From assembly GCA_023053545.1 (NCBI GenBank), contig JAKZAN010000006.1, positions 3,477,001 through 3,541,000 of the forward strand: a stretch of 64,000 nt of DNA, written 5' to 3'. The DNA is from Lepidurus packardi (taxonomy: Eukaryota > Arthropoda > Branchiopoda > Notostraca > Triopsidae). Made by a program: the position numbers and the translations under genes. Shown here in pieces: positions 38,810 to 51,709 of this stretch (positions are counted from its first letter, which is position 1; each line of letters opens with the position of its first letter). The notes below the pieces were generated by a model, which worked only from the letters and a program-made list of their open reading frames with translations, did no database searches and was not told the origin of the DNA.

Positions 38810-40661
38810 CTAGTCCCATTCCATTTCATCAAGTAAAGTTGCCATTCGACTGTGCAGTGTGTCCTTTAAATCTGGCTCAACCAATAATATGCTCGTAGCT
38901 TCTTGCAGTTTTTGTATCGAGTCTTGCAGCAACACCTAGATATTTTTTAAAGAAAGATGCGACTCATCGAACCAATTTTCTACCTGGACTTCTCCTTTGG
39001 TGATTAGTTGCTTGTCAAATTGACGTTTGCCTTGACAAACTGTAGCAGCTTGCAATTCGTACAATACCTGGCCTCGGAAGCGTGTCAAACCAGGTTCGAG
39101 CACGTCCGCAATTTCAAGCAGTTCGTGACAGATGGCCAGTTTTCGCTCCAGTAACTCATCGGACAATTCTAATATTAAGTTCCGATGTTGGTTTAGTTTA
39201 TTCGGATTATTTCGCTCTGTAATTTTTTACCTGACAGGGTATAGCCAGGGCTATTGCCATAGATTTGAGCTAATGCGTACTTGGCATCGAGCACGTGACC
39301 ATTCTTTGGATGTAGAACGTTCGAATATTTTCGAATAAACTCTTCCAGTCGCTGTGGCACTGCTCCCATATTGCGCAGTTCTTTACGCAATTCGTCATTA
39401 CCTTTACTGATCTGTTTGCCAGGAAGATTCCGCGAGCATCCTGGACAATTGAACTTGGCATCCGGTTCCAAAGGGTTTTCGCTTATCATGGCACCGTTGC
39501 ATTGTGCGCATTTCATAGCTCCAATGTACAAGCCAAACTCGGTTGGGTCGCGGCATCGGGCACAATGGCACCAAAAATGCTTCACTGCTTGTAAATGTGC
39601 ACGACGACTCAAGGTACCCCATAAGGTTTGCGTGTACGTAACTGTTATAGGTTGGCCTGCGGGAATACGCACGGTGGAGAGAATAACGACATTCTTTTTA
39701 TGATCAAATACGTGTCGAGTATTAGGTCTGCAATCGTGGTTTAGAAGCGAGGCAGTTGGATAAAGAGCGCGGATAGAAGCATGTTCGCTGGCGCGTACAT
39801 CAAAGCAATTGATGTCTAATGCCCCACATACGCGGTGAATTTCTTCATCTTCGTAATCTTCAAACCCTAAGTACTCTTTGAGAAAGGCGACCACGTTCTT
39901 TTGTATGACGCGCTCTAGGTCAGATCCTTTACGTGCCGAGCTGTGATGTTCTAATTTCAAAAGTTGCGCATATTTGGCAGGTGTTTTTGTTTTTAAAGCT
40001 AGGGCACGCAAGGGCGTTACGCATTGGAAGGTATGGCATGGGAGTTCTTTCGGGTGTGGGTAAGTAATGGGTGGAGGCGGACGCCGGTTTTGTAGTAGAG
40101 CGCATTCTGTTGTGTGCTCTGTGCTTTTGGCGCATTTAGGGGAACATACTGGCCAGCCACATGAACTGCACCTATGTATGTATAGTACAAAGAATTACAA
40201 CCTAATATAGCCTAGTATATGTTTGCATCTCGTAGAGGTTTAGTTTTCTCACTCGCTACACTCGTGTTAGGGGTATGGCTTGGTCTCCTTGATACCTTTG
40301 ATCCGACTGAAGGTGCTTGTAACAACCTAAACAGATTGGCGCAGTGGATGGTTTAGGTCCCAAGACCAATGGAGCCTCACTTAGAATCAATTGGCCAGGT
40401 TCGATATCGCGTGCGGCCACGAGGAATCTCCCAAGCCCTGGCACTGCGGTCACCTAAAGATTTACTGTGTTAGATACAGGATATTTTCCTAGATTGTACT
40501 TGAACCGCGACCTTGTAAATTTGGCATTGTGTCTTATGTACTTTCCAGTGAGCTGTCTGGTGCTCCTTACCACAATAGCGTACACTCTTGCATCCTGCAC
40601 ACCAATGTTTAGCTTGGGCCTGACACACTGGGCATTTTCCTGAATTACTAGGACTAGACAT
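38810..40661 (-). CDS. SmydA: SET and MYND domain protein (arthropod SmydA-like)
   Basis: SMYD proteins are SET-fold lysine methyltransferases with a MYND zinc finger; the SmydA group is expanded in arthropods. Five exons on the minus strand (40661-40500, 40453-40260, 40171-39231, 39168-38984, 38935-38810) give 535 residues. The MYND finger lies at the very N-terminus (CPVCQAQAKHWCAGC, then CGKEHQTAHWKVHKTQC). It is followed by the split SET domain: GRFLVAARDIEPGQ at the start, LLNHDCRPNTRHVF for the S-adenosylmethionine-binding core, and YTQTLWGTLSRRAHL. A Cys-rich post-SET region comes next (CHCARC, then CAQC and CPGC), then a helical C-terminal region. MYND placed before the whole SET domain and the YTQTLWGT segment fit SmydA-8-like proteins rather than SMYD1-3. 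Its 5' end is 112 bp from the stop codon of the same-strand GPCR gene. Confidence 0.85.
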
Positions 40662-40772
40662 GCTGGGGTTTAATTGGGTATTATCAAGAGAAAACAACGT
40701 GTTGGGTATATAGTACAAGACAAACTGAGTTAAAAATAGAAAAACAGGGAAGCTAAAGCAGAGAGTAGCAGT

Positions 40773-42470
40773 TCAGGAGCCTTCTGATACATGGTCGGTC
40801 CAAGCCTGATGCTGCGTCGGCTCGGCCAGAGAAGTGGCTAAAGTTAGCATGGCTGGGTTTTGTGTGTCGAGAGTTGGTTCCGTAACATTTTCCGGTCGAA
40901 TGGCACCGAGTTGATTATGCTGGGCTGTGCGTAAGCCTGTTTTACGCTCAGGAGGTCTTCCTGTGTTGGGAAATTCGGGTTTCCACGTGGGAGCTTGACA
41001 GCAGACAACCGAGTCACAGCAGGAATCGCGAAAATCTTTCATAGCTTTACGCATGGGATCGCTTATCAGGACATAGAAACATGGGTTTATCGCCGTAGCG
41101 AGCGCAGATAGGTATACGAAAATCGTGCGTACCATCATAGTTACAGCGTTGGCATTCACTTGGCCCGTCATACTGAGCACAGCGAATATCCAGTTGGGCA
41201 TCCGGCAAATGAAAAAGGTGATAACTAGTGCAATGAGAGATTTTACCACTTTTTTCTTGCGATCAGTTTGGTTCCGGTATTGTTGGCAGTTATGGAGCAT
41301 GTTAGGAGCTAAGCTGCTAACCGGTTTTCGTACCCATAAAAAATGGGCAATTTTGAAGTATAGGATGAGATAGACAAAGAACAAGGGAATGAATATGAAA
41401 CAGCAGAGAAACACGTAGTAGACAGAGGCAAATTCCGGATCCGATTCCTTTAGATCCAAATTCTGTGTACAGATGGGCATTACGGTACAAAAATCGATGG
41501 TAATGGGATGGCTGGTTACATTGACTAAGAGGAAGGTGTACTGCTCCCAGACTTGTATGGTAGGGCCTGCTAATCCAAACGCCAGCAACCAGGCAAGACT
41601 CAGTATTAAGAAAACAAGATCTGCCCTACGTAACAATCCTGGATCCAAAACATGCACGACTCCCAGATAACGATCGTACGCGATGAAACAGAGCATTAGC
41701 GCGTTAGCTATGAGAGCTGCACTTTGCAGAAACGGCAAAACTCTGCAGCCGCTCTGTCCAAAAACCTGTTTGGGGAGAGTGTCATTATAATAAGCACTAT
41801 AGAAACCCGTTATCTATATATTACCCATGTCTCGGAAGAGCGATTGGCTACTGTGGATATTTCGGGAGGTACGGTAACGCATACAAAAAGCAGGTCGCTA
41901 AGTGCCAACCCGGTCAGAAGCAGGTTCGTTGAAGTCCATCGTGAACTGTTTGTTGGAAGTCGGCAAAGGGGGAAAAAGGTACATGGACATTGTTGACGGT
42001 CTATCTGTTTTAAGCTTTGTAAGCATCTGTATACCGTTGTGAAGCGATAGCGAGGCAGGTGTGGGCGTTTGATAGAACACTCCATGCCATGGTAGCTACG
42101 AAAAGCGCTGTGAAAATAACACGGAACCAGAGAGGATAAGGTATAGCCCAGCTGGCAAGGAAGATGCCATCTACGTCAAGCCACTCCAGAATGCTTTGAT
42201 ACATATCTGTGCCGTTTGTAGTCACGGCCGGCAGAAGCTTTATTTTAACGTAAAACATTTTAACATGTTTTTATACATCTTTCGTTATGTTCTACTCACA
42301 TTGCTTCCGAACGCAAGTGTTTGGATGGCTTCATTGTGAATGGTTTCATTGTGCTGAAATGCACAAAGCAAGTCCCGACTAATGTTAAAAATAGAAAAGC
42401 TTAAATCGGACGTGGAATCCTGAAATTTTAATAAGGGCTCCATGGGCTGTGAAGTTGGAAACACGATCAT
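40773..42470 (-). CDS. Orphan class A G-protein-coupled receptor
   Basis: Four exons on the minus strand (42470-42300, 42237-42035, 41945-41825, 41765-40773) join in phase to 495 residues. The extracellular N-terminus of about 85 residues has N-glycosylation sites (NIS, NET, NGT). TM1 is around FTALFVATMAWSVLS, TM2 is LLLTGLALSDLLFVCVTVPP, and TM3 has the conserved cysteine (GQSGCRVLPF) and DRY (CFIAYDRYLGVVHV). TM6 reads FFICRMPNWIF, lacking the usual CWLP, and TM7 has NPCFY in place of NPxxY's usual form. A Cys-rich patch (DSCCDSVVCC) near the end of helix 8 suggests palmitoylation, and the 90-residue tail is Pro/Thr-rich. I recognise a rhodopsin-type, peptide-like receptor but cannot name a ligand. 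The start ATG is the first in frame, and an upstream coding exon cannot be excluded. Confidence 0.82.
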
Positions 42471-42901
42471 GTTGGTTCAAATTTACCTAGGAAACTGAGA
42501 AAAATTTACTGCGGGGATTGGGTAGTTAAATGTTGACCCGCATGTTATACAACGTCATTGCGCCTTAGTTGTTTCCCCTTTATCATAAACCAACAGGTGT
42601 TCGATGATGGGAGGATAAAATTAATTAAGTCAGGTATGGGGAGATTTTTTTCGGGGGGACAAGTCTGTTTCAAGGGTTCAATGTTCAAGAAATCACGTTG
42701 TATTGCATGTACATGTGCACATATCACCTTTATCTATGGTAACACAAGGGCTTTTTTTTAAAGAAATGGGAGACTGCCGCAGATTGTGGGACGAACTTAC
42801 GCGAAGGAATAAATAACGACAATGAGGTTGAGGCAAGGAAATTACTACAAGCTAGGGTTATTGGCAGGTTTTCCTTTCTTAGCGTGTCAGTTCCTTTTTT
42901 T

Positions 42902-43783
42902 TTAATTGCTAATTACGATGGACAGGTTTTGGAGTTGGCTTTTTGGGACGTTCTCCAAAGTGTGTGTTGCGACTTGGCCATCCTTTTCGTCAGTAGTAAT
43001 GATAACGGCCACTTGTTCTTCGGATACTTTTGCGTCAATAATCACCGTGGTTGATTCTTCGGATTGTTTTTTGTTGTGAACCAAAGATTCAGATTCGACT
43101 TTAGGTTGGTCTTCGAGATCGACTTGGGAAACGGACAAGGTTTCCTGGGCGATATCAGTAGTGTCTTCGACAGATTCGCCCACTTGTTCTAGGCGTGTGG
43201 AATGACTCACACTTTCAAATTCCGGTACAACGTCGGTTGAGCCTTCAACATCGTCTTTAGCATCTGAGCGTTGGACCAAGTCGGTAGTGTCTTCGCCTTG
43301 TGTAGCAGTCCGGTCCGTTGCAGTGGGAGCATCTGGAATAAGATCCTTCGTAATTTCTACCTCCACAGACGTTTCCTGTCCTTCGTTGTTCTCCACGACT
43401 CCCAACTCGGGCTCAGCAGCGTCAAGGATGGCTGCGGTTGTGGTGGCATCACCTTTGTCATTAGCTACGGCTGCCAAGGCCAAATTAGCCAACGGTTGCA
43501 GTAAAGCGTCGACTACGTAGTCTGGTACACCTTGCACTAGTTCTCCAGTCTTCGCAATTTTTTTTGTTTTTTAATATGGACAATGCAATAATGTTTGATT
43601 AAATATACCTGGGCAGATTCGTCACTCTGGGATACCACATCCACTGTACTCGGTAACGGTATCGCGCTAGCGCACAGGACACTGGCAATCAGAATTACCT
43701 GCAAAAAGGGCATACACAGCCAGTTTAAGTATATCTTTGTTATAGTTAAATTGTACGTTAAAACTTACGCAAGTCAGCTGCAT
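42902..43783 (-). CDS. Small secreted acidic Thr/Val/Glu-rich protein
   Basis: The family is not recognised. Three phase-0 exons on the minus strand (43783-43769, 43698-43609, 43549-42902) give 250 residues. The first coding exon has only five codons. Joined to the second it makes a signal peptide (MQLTCVILIASVLCASA) followed by IPLP. The mature protein is rich in Thr, Val, Glu and Asp, has almost no aromatic residues and shows repeated EDTTD-like patches (GEDTTDLVQ, VEDTTDIAQ). It is probably disordered and strongly acidic, with no cysteine framework. A TATA-like ATAAAAG near 43885-43892 and a TCAG initiator-like sequence near 43860 precede it. The gene at 47440-48077 has the same layout and the same SAIPLP motif, suggesting a distant paralogue. 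Roles in cuticle, gut lining or egg coat are all only guesses. Confidence 0.7.
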
Positions 43784-46700
43784 GGTTTTACGGAATAAGA
43801 ATTAGAAGAGCAAGGATCTTGTCTCCTAACGAAGCTTGGATAAAGTTGAAGTTTAAAGTGAAGCTGATGGATCCGAGGTGCGCTCTTTTATGTGCTTTCC
43901 GACTTCGAATGCGGGACCTGCCCCGCCTCGGGATGGAAGACGGTAAAACAAGTCGGGCCAAAAGTTTCAGTACTGGGCGGTGAGCGAACGGCAAAGCCCT
44001 CTTGGTTCTTACTTTTTTTTTATTTCCTTATTTCCTCTGGCATTGGCAGGCATTCTTATAAAATGTAAAACCACTGGAAATAGTTCACAGAGAAGGCAGT
44101 TTCAGCAAGTAACGAGTATTTTATTTTTTACCAAATGTTGGTCCTTGTCATTAGAAAAAAAAATACAAGGCAAAAGGTAACTAGGACGGTAGGACTTTAT
44201 ATCCTCCGCAGTTTGCTGGGCAATTCCAAGGTCGCTGGTATTGTAATTATAGTTGGTAAAGAACAAAGTAGTGAGAAGTTGGTAAAAACACAAAAGAAAA
44301 TTGTGATAGATTGACGCGGATCTTGTTTCCATCACGAATTTCCGGAAGTCTAGTTGGCCGTTTCATGGAATATGCTTATATTGAGAAGGGTAACAAGTCG
44401 CTCAAAGGATTCATTTTTGATGAACTTGACCTTTTTTTCTTTAAAGATTAGGACGTCGACCTTACAGCATTGTGTGTGAGTGTTGGAGCCAAAACAATAG
44501 ATCCAGAGTTTTCGGACTGGCGCCATTCTTGTAATTAAGAATCTGACCTACAGTGCATAAGTTCGGTGTCTAGCTGGCGGGCGCTAATCTTCGACACTTT
44601 TACAGTAAATTCGCTAATGAAGCTGCTGCTGCTGATTGCATTGATTGTAGTGCTGCTGCGTGATTAAATGTATGGCTGGGATTGAAAAGGAGACGAAACT
44701 AAGATCCAGTCACATTCAAGTTACAGTGGAGCCAAATGGCACCACAAGCAAAACTATTTTTAAATCATGCTATGCTAGAAAAACAGCGTTTCCTTGGGGC
44801 GACCAAGGTCGTCTACCAAAGAAACCCAAGAAGCCAAGTCGGGGTTATCGCCCACCTTCATTTACATCACCTGTGGAACACCAGAATTTGCTGTCTTCAC
44901 CCTCCCTCCCTCCATCCCCAACCCGAAGATAATCATCCAGCTCCCATTGCTTTTTTTAGTTATCTCTGCAACTGACGCAGAGGAATGCTAGTTTTTAAGA
45001 AAAAGAGAGGGTTCACGATCCTGTTTTAGCCGATAGTGAAGAAAAACGACTTTACATCCATAATGCTATGGCAGCAGTCAGCCTATTAGCAACTTCTATA
45101 AAGTACCGTTTGACTTGACGTGGGACGCATTTAGAGTTCCCCAAACCTGATCTCGCTTACATTTTTATGGACGAGACGTAATATTACGACAGCGACCCAT
45201 GTTTCTCTGCGAAGGTTCTTTGTCCGCTTGTTCCCGGGATGAGGGTGACCATGGGGGAAAGTATAGTTTTGCGTAAGGTAGATTACCTGGAAAGATCCTA
45301 GAAACCCGAAACTTATGGTCTGAGACAGTCATCGGAAAACTGTATTACACTTTTGAAAATTGACTTTTTGCAATATCTTAATGGACTCCTCAAGATGAAA
45401 AACTAGAAACGAGTAAGAATGTAGCTGGTGCCATCCTTGGAAAGGGAACTGGCGCCAAGCATTTCCGGTACTGTGGGCTATTTCACGTTTTAAACTTCCA
45501 AGATCGTGATTCATGGAGGATTACCTGACATGCGATACTATAATTAGGCACCAAGGTTTGCTTGACGTTTTCATAAGGCAGGCAATTTTTGAGTTAGGTG
45601 CGCTTTGGTTTTATATACTTTTTTCAAACTTCTTCCCTTACCCCTCCCAAGTTTATTGCTATTGGATTCTGAACGAAATGAGCAGTCTTGAGAAGACACA
45701 CAAGCTTTTGTTTGCTTACTCGAGTAGCAGTAAATAGTGGACTTCCGAATGACACGGTCAGTGGTCTTCGGAATGGCACACTCAGTGGGAATATTGTTAT
45801 TTTGTCCGCCGCGAATGAAAGGTTTATTTCTGCGTGCCGTCAGAGAAGCAAAGTCTTCTCTGAAGGTTCAGAAAACAGAGGACTGTTTTCGAACCATTTT
45901 TGTCTACATGTATCTTTTTGCGTGAGTAAATAGAGAAAGGATGCAAATATATTTTACTCATACAAATATATGTATATATACATGTGCAAAACGGGGGACT
46001 GGCGACCTTTCTCTCGGTAGTCTTTCTCTCTTCTCTCGATACTCTGGGTAGTTTTGGACTGACGCTAAGATCCTACCGGCTTTGCGTTTTGTAAATGGTC
46101 GTGACGTTTTTGAACTGCACTGGGAGATTAAAGAATGATCCCTTTGATATTAATGCCTTTTACTTGAATGTACTCTGGGGACCGAGAAAGTCGGTCCAAA
46201 ACCTTTACATTGGAAGATACCCTTGTTATCCTATTTGTAAACCTTACTGTTTTATATTTACGAAGCGACAGCCCATCGAGAGTAGACATATTAGAGTCAC
46301 TATGTTAAAGTCATTATAATGTTAGGTTGGCAATCTTTGCATACAACTCCATGACGTACCAACAAAGCCGAAGATCTGAAGGACGTACGTGCCCTAAGTA
46401 ACTGTCATAACATTTAATGCCGTTTCTTCAAACTTGCTGTCGTGCAACAGATACAGATTGGCTAATATTTAGCGTTTTATTGACATTGCCAGCAGTCTTG
46501 GAGGTGAAGATGGTATTCGTCTGAGAAAAAAAGACGTCTTTTGTAACCGGTTTTTAGGAAGAGATCCATGCCAACGTCCCCAACTTGAACGTTTTAAAGT
46601 TGATGGGTCATACACAAAAAAAAGCTTCTATGGATTCAAGTTTGCTCTAGAAAAAGTACCAAATGCTAGAGAAAAGTCGTCATCATTTTGAACAACAAAA

Positions 46701-47439
46701 GTTAAAAACCCAAGCTAGTCCCCATTTCTGTAATTAAATGCTTCGCAATCGACGCCTCCAGAAAGAAGCTGTAAACTGCAAGGTCAAGTTATTGTTGCAG
46801 CTTTGAGCCCCCATTGAACTTTGCAATGAGATGGCAACTATGTAACGTAAAAAGAAACGGTAAATGGTTCATCCAAGCCATTGACCTGCATTGCATTGTA
46901 TGTAACGAGTTTGCTCCAAACAATTTTAGATTAAATTCTTTCCTATTAGGTATATAGATAATCGTTCTTCCATTTTGTCATGTGTTCAAGGAGTGGACCC
47001 CAATCGTTGAACTCTTTTTCTTTATCTCTGTAGTACTGACAATCTCTAGTGATTTCTATTCGTACCGACACGTCGCGGAATTCCCAACTTTTAATTCTGA
47101 TGACATGTTTGAGATTCGAGGAACACGGTATTTTGGGACAGGGTATCTTTATAATCCATTGTTTGTGGAAGTCTTTGGCTTGTAGAAGACCCCAAAAGTA
47201 TGTTGAGCATTTATTTATATTTCACCGTCCTCATTTTAGTGCCGGTCGTGATAAACTGTGTAATAGGTTTAGGTTGCGAAAAACACGAGGACGAAGACGC
47301 TGTTTCGTGCAAAGTGGCTACAAGCTCCGGGCTTGCAAAAACACATTCTTTGTACGACGTTATGTATATAGTTTTGTATTACATATTGTGCTGCATGAAA
47401 TAAATCTTTTGTATATATTAATATAATTGCAAAGATGCC
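43784..47439. other. Intergenic, no supported gene
   Basis: This 3.6-kb spacer separates the two secreted-protein genes. On the + strand at 44617 a 16-codon ORF reads as a perfect hydrophobic leader (MKLLLLIALIVVLLRD), but no consistent downstream exon was found. Other ORFs (44660-44932, 46982-47185, 47200-47403) are unsupported, though the last also begins with a hydrophobic run. Confidence 0.4.
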
Positions 47440-48077
47440 TTAAATAGCGGCAGTAGGTGGTGTAGTAGTTGAAGCACGCTGACCGCGAATGGGTTTAGGA
47501 ACAGACTGTATGGCCACAGCTATACTTCTTGATTGTGTTTGGGTGTATTTAAGTACGTACCTGCTCAGATGTGGCGCTTGGTTTCTCTGCGTTGAAAGGG
47601 TCGCTGTCTTTATCGGCATTAAATTCCGTTTCCGTGGATGCAATGGTGGAGTCATCTAGCACTGGCAAAACGGGTTTGGGAAGCCGCAAGGGAATAGGAC
47701 GAATCTTTCGGGATTTTAACAGTGAATATTCACTTATGAAAGACGTATAAGTAAACATACTGAAATTGATGGAGGCGGAATTTTGGGAACAGTATCGGAT
47801 TTCTCTTCGGTGTTATCCTTCAAAATAATCTCTTGACTCCCGGTTAAAGTTACTTTTGCATCTTTCGCATTCTATACATAACTTTTTATTTGCTTCTTTC
47901 CCCAACAGCAGTAACCAATATCTTACCTTAAGGTCGTCCGGTAATGGAATAGCAGAAACTGCCAAGCAGAGGGCTAGGAAAACGATCTGTTAACAATTGG
48001 TTAACAATAACGATTGGTTAACAAAGCAATTATGCAATAGGAAGGTTTTTAATGCAAGCGCTTACCAGGCTATTCAT
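47440..48077 (-). CDS. Small secreted protein, probable paralogue of the gene at 42.9-43.8 kb
   Basis: The family is not recognised. Exons on the minus strand are 48077-48066 (four codons), 47986-47927, 47871-47761 and 47704-47561, followed by a last exon ending at 47440. The signal peptide MNSLIVFLALCLAVSA is followed by IPLPDDLK. The mature part is Lys/Asp/Pro/Thr-rich (RPIPLRLPKPVLPVLDD; later PKPIRGQRASTTTPPTAAI). The junction into the last exon is not settled: the frame of the last exon fits the composition, but the only in-phase join I found needs a 37-bp intron, short for this window. A TATATATA box at 48123-48130 and a good Kozak context (CCACCATG) support the start. It shares the tiny first exon, phase-0 introns and SAIPLP motif with the other secreted gene. 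Confidence 0.62.
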
Positions 48078-48122
48078 GGTGGCTGTTGAGATGCTGAAGT
48101 AAAGAAGCGGAGTTGGACATCG

Positions 48123-48130
48123 TATATATA
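48123..48130 (-). promoter_or_regulatory. TATA box of the secreted-protein gene
   Basis: TATATATA lies 46 bp upstream of the ATG at 48077, with a TCAG initiator-like sequence between them (ACTTCAGCATC). This is a typical focused arthropod core promoter and fits strong, tissue-restricted transcription. Confidence 0.55.
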
Positions 48131-48962
48131 GGGGAGTGAAAGCCTCGTAAAAGACATGGTACCATGAAGAGTTATGAACGGATTAACCACGCCTGCACTT
48201 GCCGATTCCAACCAGCGGCAAGGAAATCTTCGCATCAGAAACCGTCCCCGAATTATTTGACTAATTGGCAGACTGAGCAAGGGAGAAAAACATACGAAAC
48301 TAATAGAAAGGGAAAGTTGCAGAACATAAGGACAAAGCATTACGTGGGTATTGCGTTGCCCTGCGGCATGAGTGAACGGGGGATATCCACATTGCTACTT
48401 AAAATTTCGCTTTGCAAATTCTACGATGCAATCTCCTACCTACACTACAGGTATGAAAGCGCTGGAAAAGCTGGTTCACCGTAATATAGTGTATGAAAAT
48501 TGGCAAGTAAAGTAAAAGGGGAAAACGGTACGCTAGTGTTTGGGCCATTCTCTCTTGTTGTCGAAACTTTTATACAAAACCCGAAAAGACGAACGCTCAA
48601 TCACATTAGGAAAACTTGTCTCGAATATCCGCCTGGAAGCAAACCCTTTGAAGTGACACGAAAAAAAAGTGATTCGTTAGCAGTACAATAAACTTAAGAT
48701 GTAGAGACTACAAAAGTCAGAAATAATCTCTTTCAAACATTGGTTATTCAGCATACTTTTCCGTATAAGTCAGATGAACAAAAATTTTAACACTTGTTGA
48801 ATATCCAGGACCAATGATCCGTTTAATTATTTACCCCTCGTAGAAGGCGAAAAACTCCGAAAACCAGAAGAAGGAAAAAAAAGGTCTCTTTTGCCACCAG
48901 GGTTTTCATTTAGAAACGGTGTGATTTCAACATACATCTCAAGCTAGATTTATGTTCTGCAA

Positions 48963-49971
48963 CTAAATTGTAAACTGATGTTTTGCTGAAGAGCCTGACT
49001 TATTCATCGTGTCTCTATGAGCTTCAAAAACAATGTTAACACGAGGGGGAATTCCTAAACGTTCTTTCAGTTTTTGACCTATTTTCAATATGCTGTCTCG
49101 ATTATCGGCGTTCCCCGTCCAAACACTAATTTTGTCTCCCTTGCCACGAATGTTGACAACAGCTCCGCAAATATTGTCGCTGTCCTCATCAAAAGATTCT
49201 CCAATCAAACAAAGAATCTAATAAAAAAAAACTTTAATTCGAGATAAAACTCGGAAGACCTTGTGCTAATTACCACTTCCAGCCAGAAACTATCCAAATC
49301 CGAGGTCCTCTGTTTCTTATCCAAGCTAATCAACCAGCGGCCGCCTTTTTTGTTTCGTGGGTCTTCCCACATAGGTTTAATACCTTCTTTAAATAGCGAA
49401 TAATCGCATCCTGTCGAAATCTCACTAGCAGCTTTAATATGATTGTATAACCTGGAATGAGGTACGTTAGAGAAAACACTACTTAATCATATTATAATTA
49501 CGCCCAAAAGTCTTCTACGGTGTCAAAAGTTGTAACTTCTCGTTGATTTTCCTCCCAATCCTTTGTACGGTCATTTTTGAAGAACCATAATGTCCATTTG
49601 TTCTGCAAGGGGTGTTTAATGTACATGTCGACGTCCAGATTGCCATCATCCGCATTACTGTCATCCTGCTTGGTCGGAGCTTGCAATTCCTGATAAGAAA
49701 ACACAGTAAATTAAAAGCTGAAGTTTCAAAAGCCGGGTAATTTCATCAAAGAAGTTGCTTTTCTTGGCAGTATGCAACTGTAAGGTTAATGCACACGTTC
49801 GTGCAAGTCTCTACCACACAAACAACCCTAGAATTTTCCGACTGCTCTTGTGAAAAATACGACAGATAAGACGTTAGTTATGCAAGTAAGCATGTCCTAA
49901 AAATGTGTTCTTGCATAGAAATAGAATAAAATGGCACTTACTTCCTTTTGATCCACCATATCGGCCGCCAT
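48963..49971 (-). CDS. eIF4E: Translation initiation factor eIF4E
   Basis: eIF4E binds the mRNA 5' cap and, with eIF4G, recruits ribosomes. Four exons on the minus strand (49971-49942, 49689-49502, 49451-49274, 49217-48963) give 216 residues (human 217). Cap-sandwiching tryptophans are present in TKDWEEN and KPMWEDPRNKKGGRWL, together with the adjacent glutamate. The eIF4G-binding surface is recognisable (HPLQNKWTLWFFKND; TVEDFWALYNHIK), as are LCLIGESFDEDSDNICGAVV and the C-terminal loop ending KHQFTI. The first exon encodes only ten residues, as in other animals. A perfect CRE palindrome, TGACGTCA, lies 25 bp upstream of the ATG (49996-50003), and the start codon sits in AATATGGCGGCC, a YY1-like context. 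Confidence 0.97.
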
Positions 49972-49995
49972 ATTGGGAGCTAAAAGACGGAGTCG

Positions 49996-50003
49996 TGACG
50001 TCA
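49996..50003. promoter_or_regulatory. CRE palindrome in the eIF4E promoter
   Basis: TGACGTCA is a perfect cAMP-response element placed 25 bp upstream of the eIF4E start codon. ATF/CREB-type binding near the transcription start is common in housekeeping translation genes; use here is inferred. Confidence 0.5.
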
Positions 50004-50157
50004 CATGGAAGCCATGCGATTCGGCAGTCAAGCTTTACCCGAATTGAGTTTTTCATTCATATTTTTATTTCCCTGACCCTCACTTACTAGCAATAATATA
50101 AAAATCCGATTGAAATATTATACTAAAAGAGAAAACTTATGAATCCACTGCAAGACT

Positions 50158-50163
50158 TTTATT
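50158..50163 (-). terminator. Candidate RPS14 poly(A) signal
   Basis: AATAAA on the minus strand lies 75 bp beyond the RPS14 stop codon, the expected distance for a short ribosomal-protein 3' UTR. Confidence 0.5.
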
Positions 50164-50237
50164 TTTTGCTGGTAATTATACAAGTCTTTACATTGGAACG
50201 AAGGGCTAGTTGTATTTGCCCATACATAACGCAAGTT

Positions 50238-50822
<585 letters not shown>

Positions 50823-51040
50823 GTTTACCTCGTTGCAGAATAACCGCCCTGAAACAACAACAATATGAGTTACCACTCTCTTGTGTTATCAACAGTTTTC
50901 ATAATTGTTGGAAGTCTAATTTTAACACCAATGACTTAAAGATAAAAAAGTTTATGTCACTGGTTACTTAAATGGCTTTTTCAGCTCACGATTACTAAGA
51001 TTTTGCGTGATAAAGTTTTACAAAACATGCAAAACATACC

Positions 51041-51056
51041 TTGACGAGAAAAGATG
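51041..51056 (-). promoter_or_regulatory. 5' TOP leader of RPS14
   Basis: The minus strand reads CTTTTCTCGTCAAG and then a GTATGT donor at 51039. A cytidine followed by pyrimidines at the transcript start is the TOP signature of ribosomal protein genes. The exact start site is inferred. Confidence 0.45.
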
Positions 51057-51709
51057 AGGATTCAAGACTGGCTAAAAGCTTTGGATGGTCTGCGTTTGGT
51101 GGCGCTAGTGCCCCAATCTTTCTCAACTATTGTTGAACCAATCCGCTAGAAACCGCCTAGAAACTGAAAAGGTTACTTTACAGAAAGGGGGGTTGCAGGG
51201 TTGGTTGTGTCTGGTAATTGATGTCCTTTATTGTGGTTAATTAGTGAATTTAAGCTCTCGCTTTTTATCCCTCTTAGTGTGTGAGTAAGTTGTCTGTCGA
51301 CTGGCAAAATTTGGGACGAATTTGTTGGCTTTAAAAGCCACTTTTCTTTGTGTAGTATCACTGTGTTAGTTCACCCTTGTCTTGGCCTTAGTACCCTGCT
51401 CTGCATGGGAACAGCCATGAGCCAGTCTTGTTCTGGTTCTATTTTGTAACACCTGCTGTGTTAAAAATAATAGGCCTATAATTAATTTTCTCTTTGGAAG
51501 TTCAAACCTTTTTTGTCGTTCTACTATTGATTTGCAAGTGCCCCAACTGGATTAAATTTCAAGGCAAAGCAAATTTAGTTACTGTCAAGACACCTTGTCT
51601 GTACCAGTTTTTGTCGAGAATGTGTGGCTTCTCATTTCATTACTATCGCAAGTGATTTCCATTTCTGGTAAATCCCAGTGTTGGTTAGCTAAAGAAGCAC
51701 TTCAGAACC

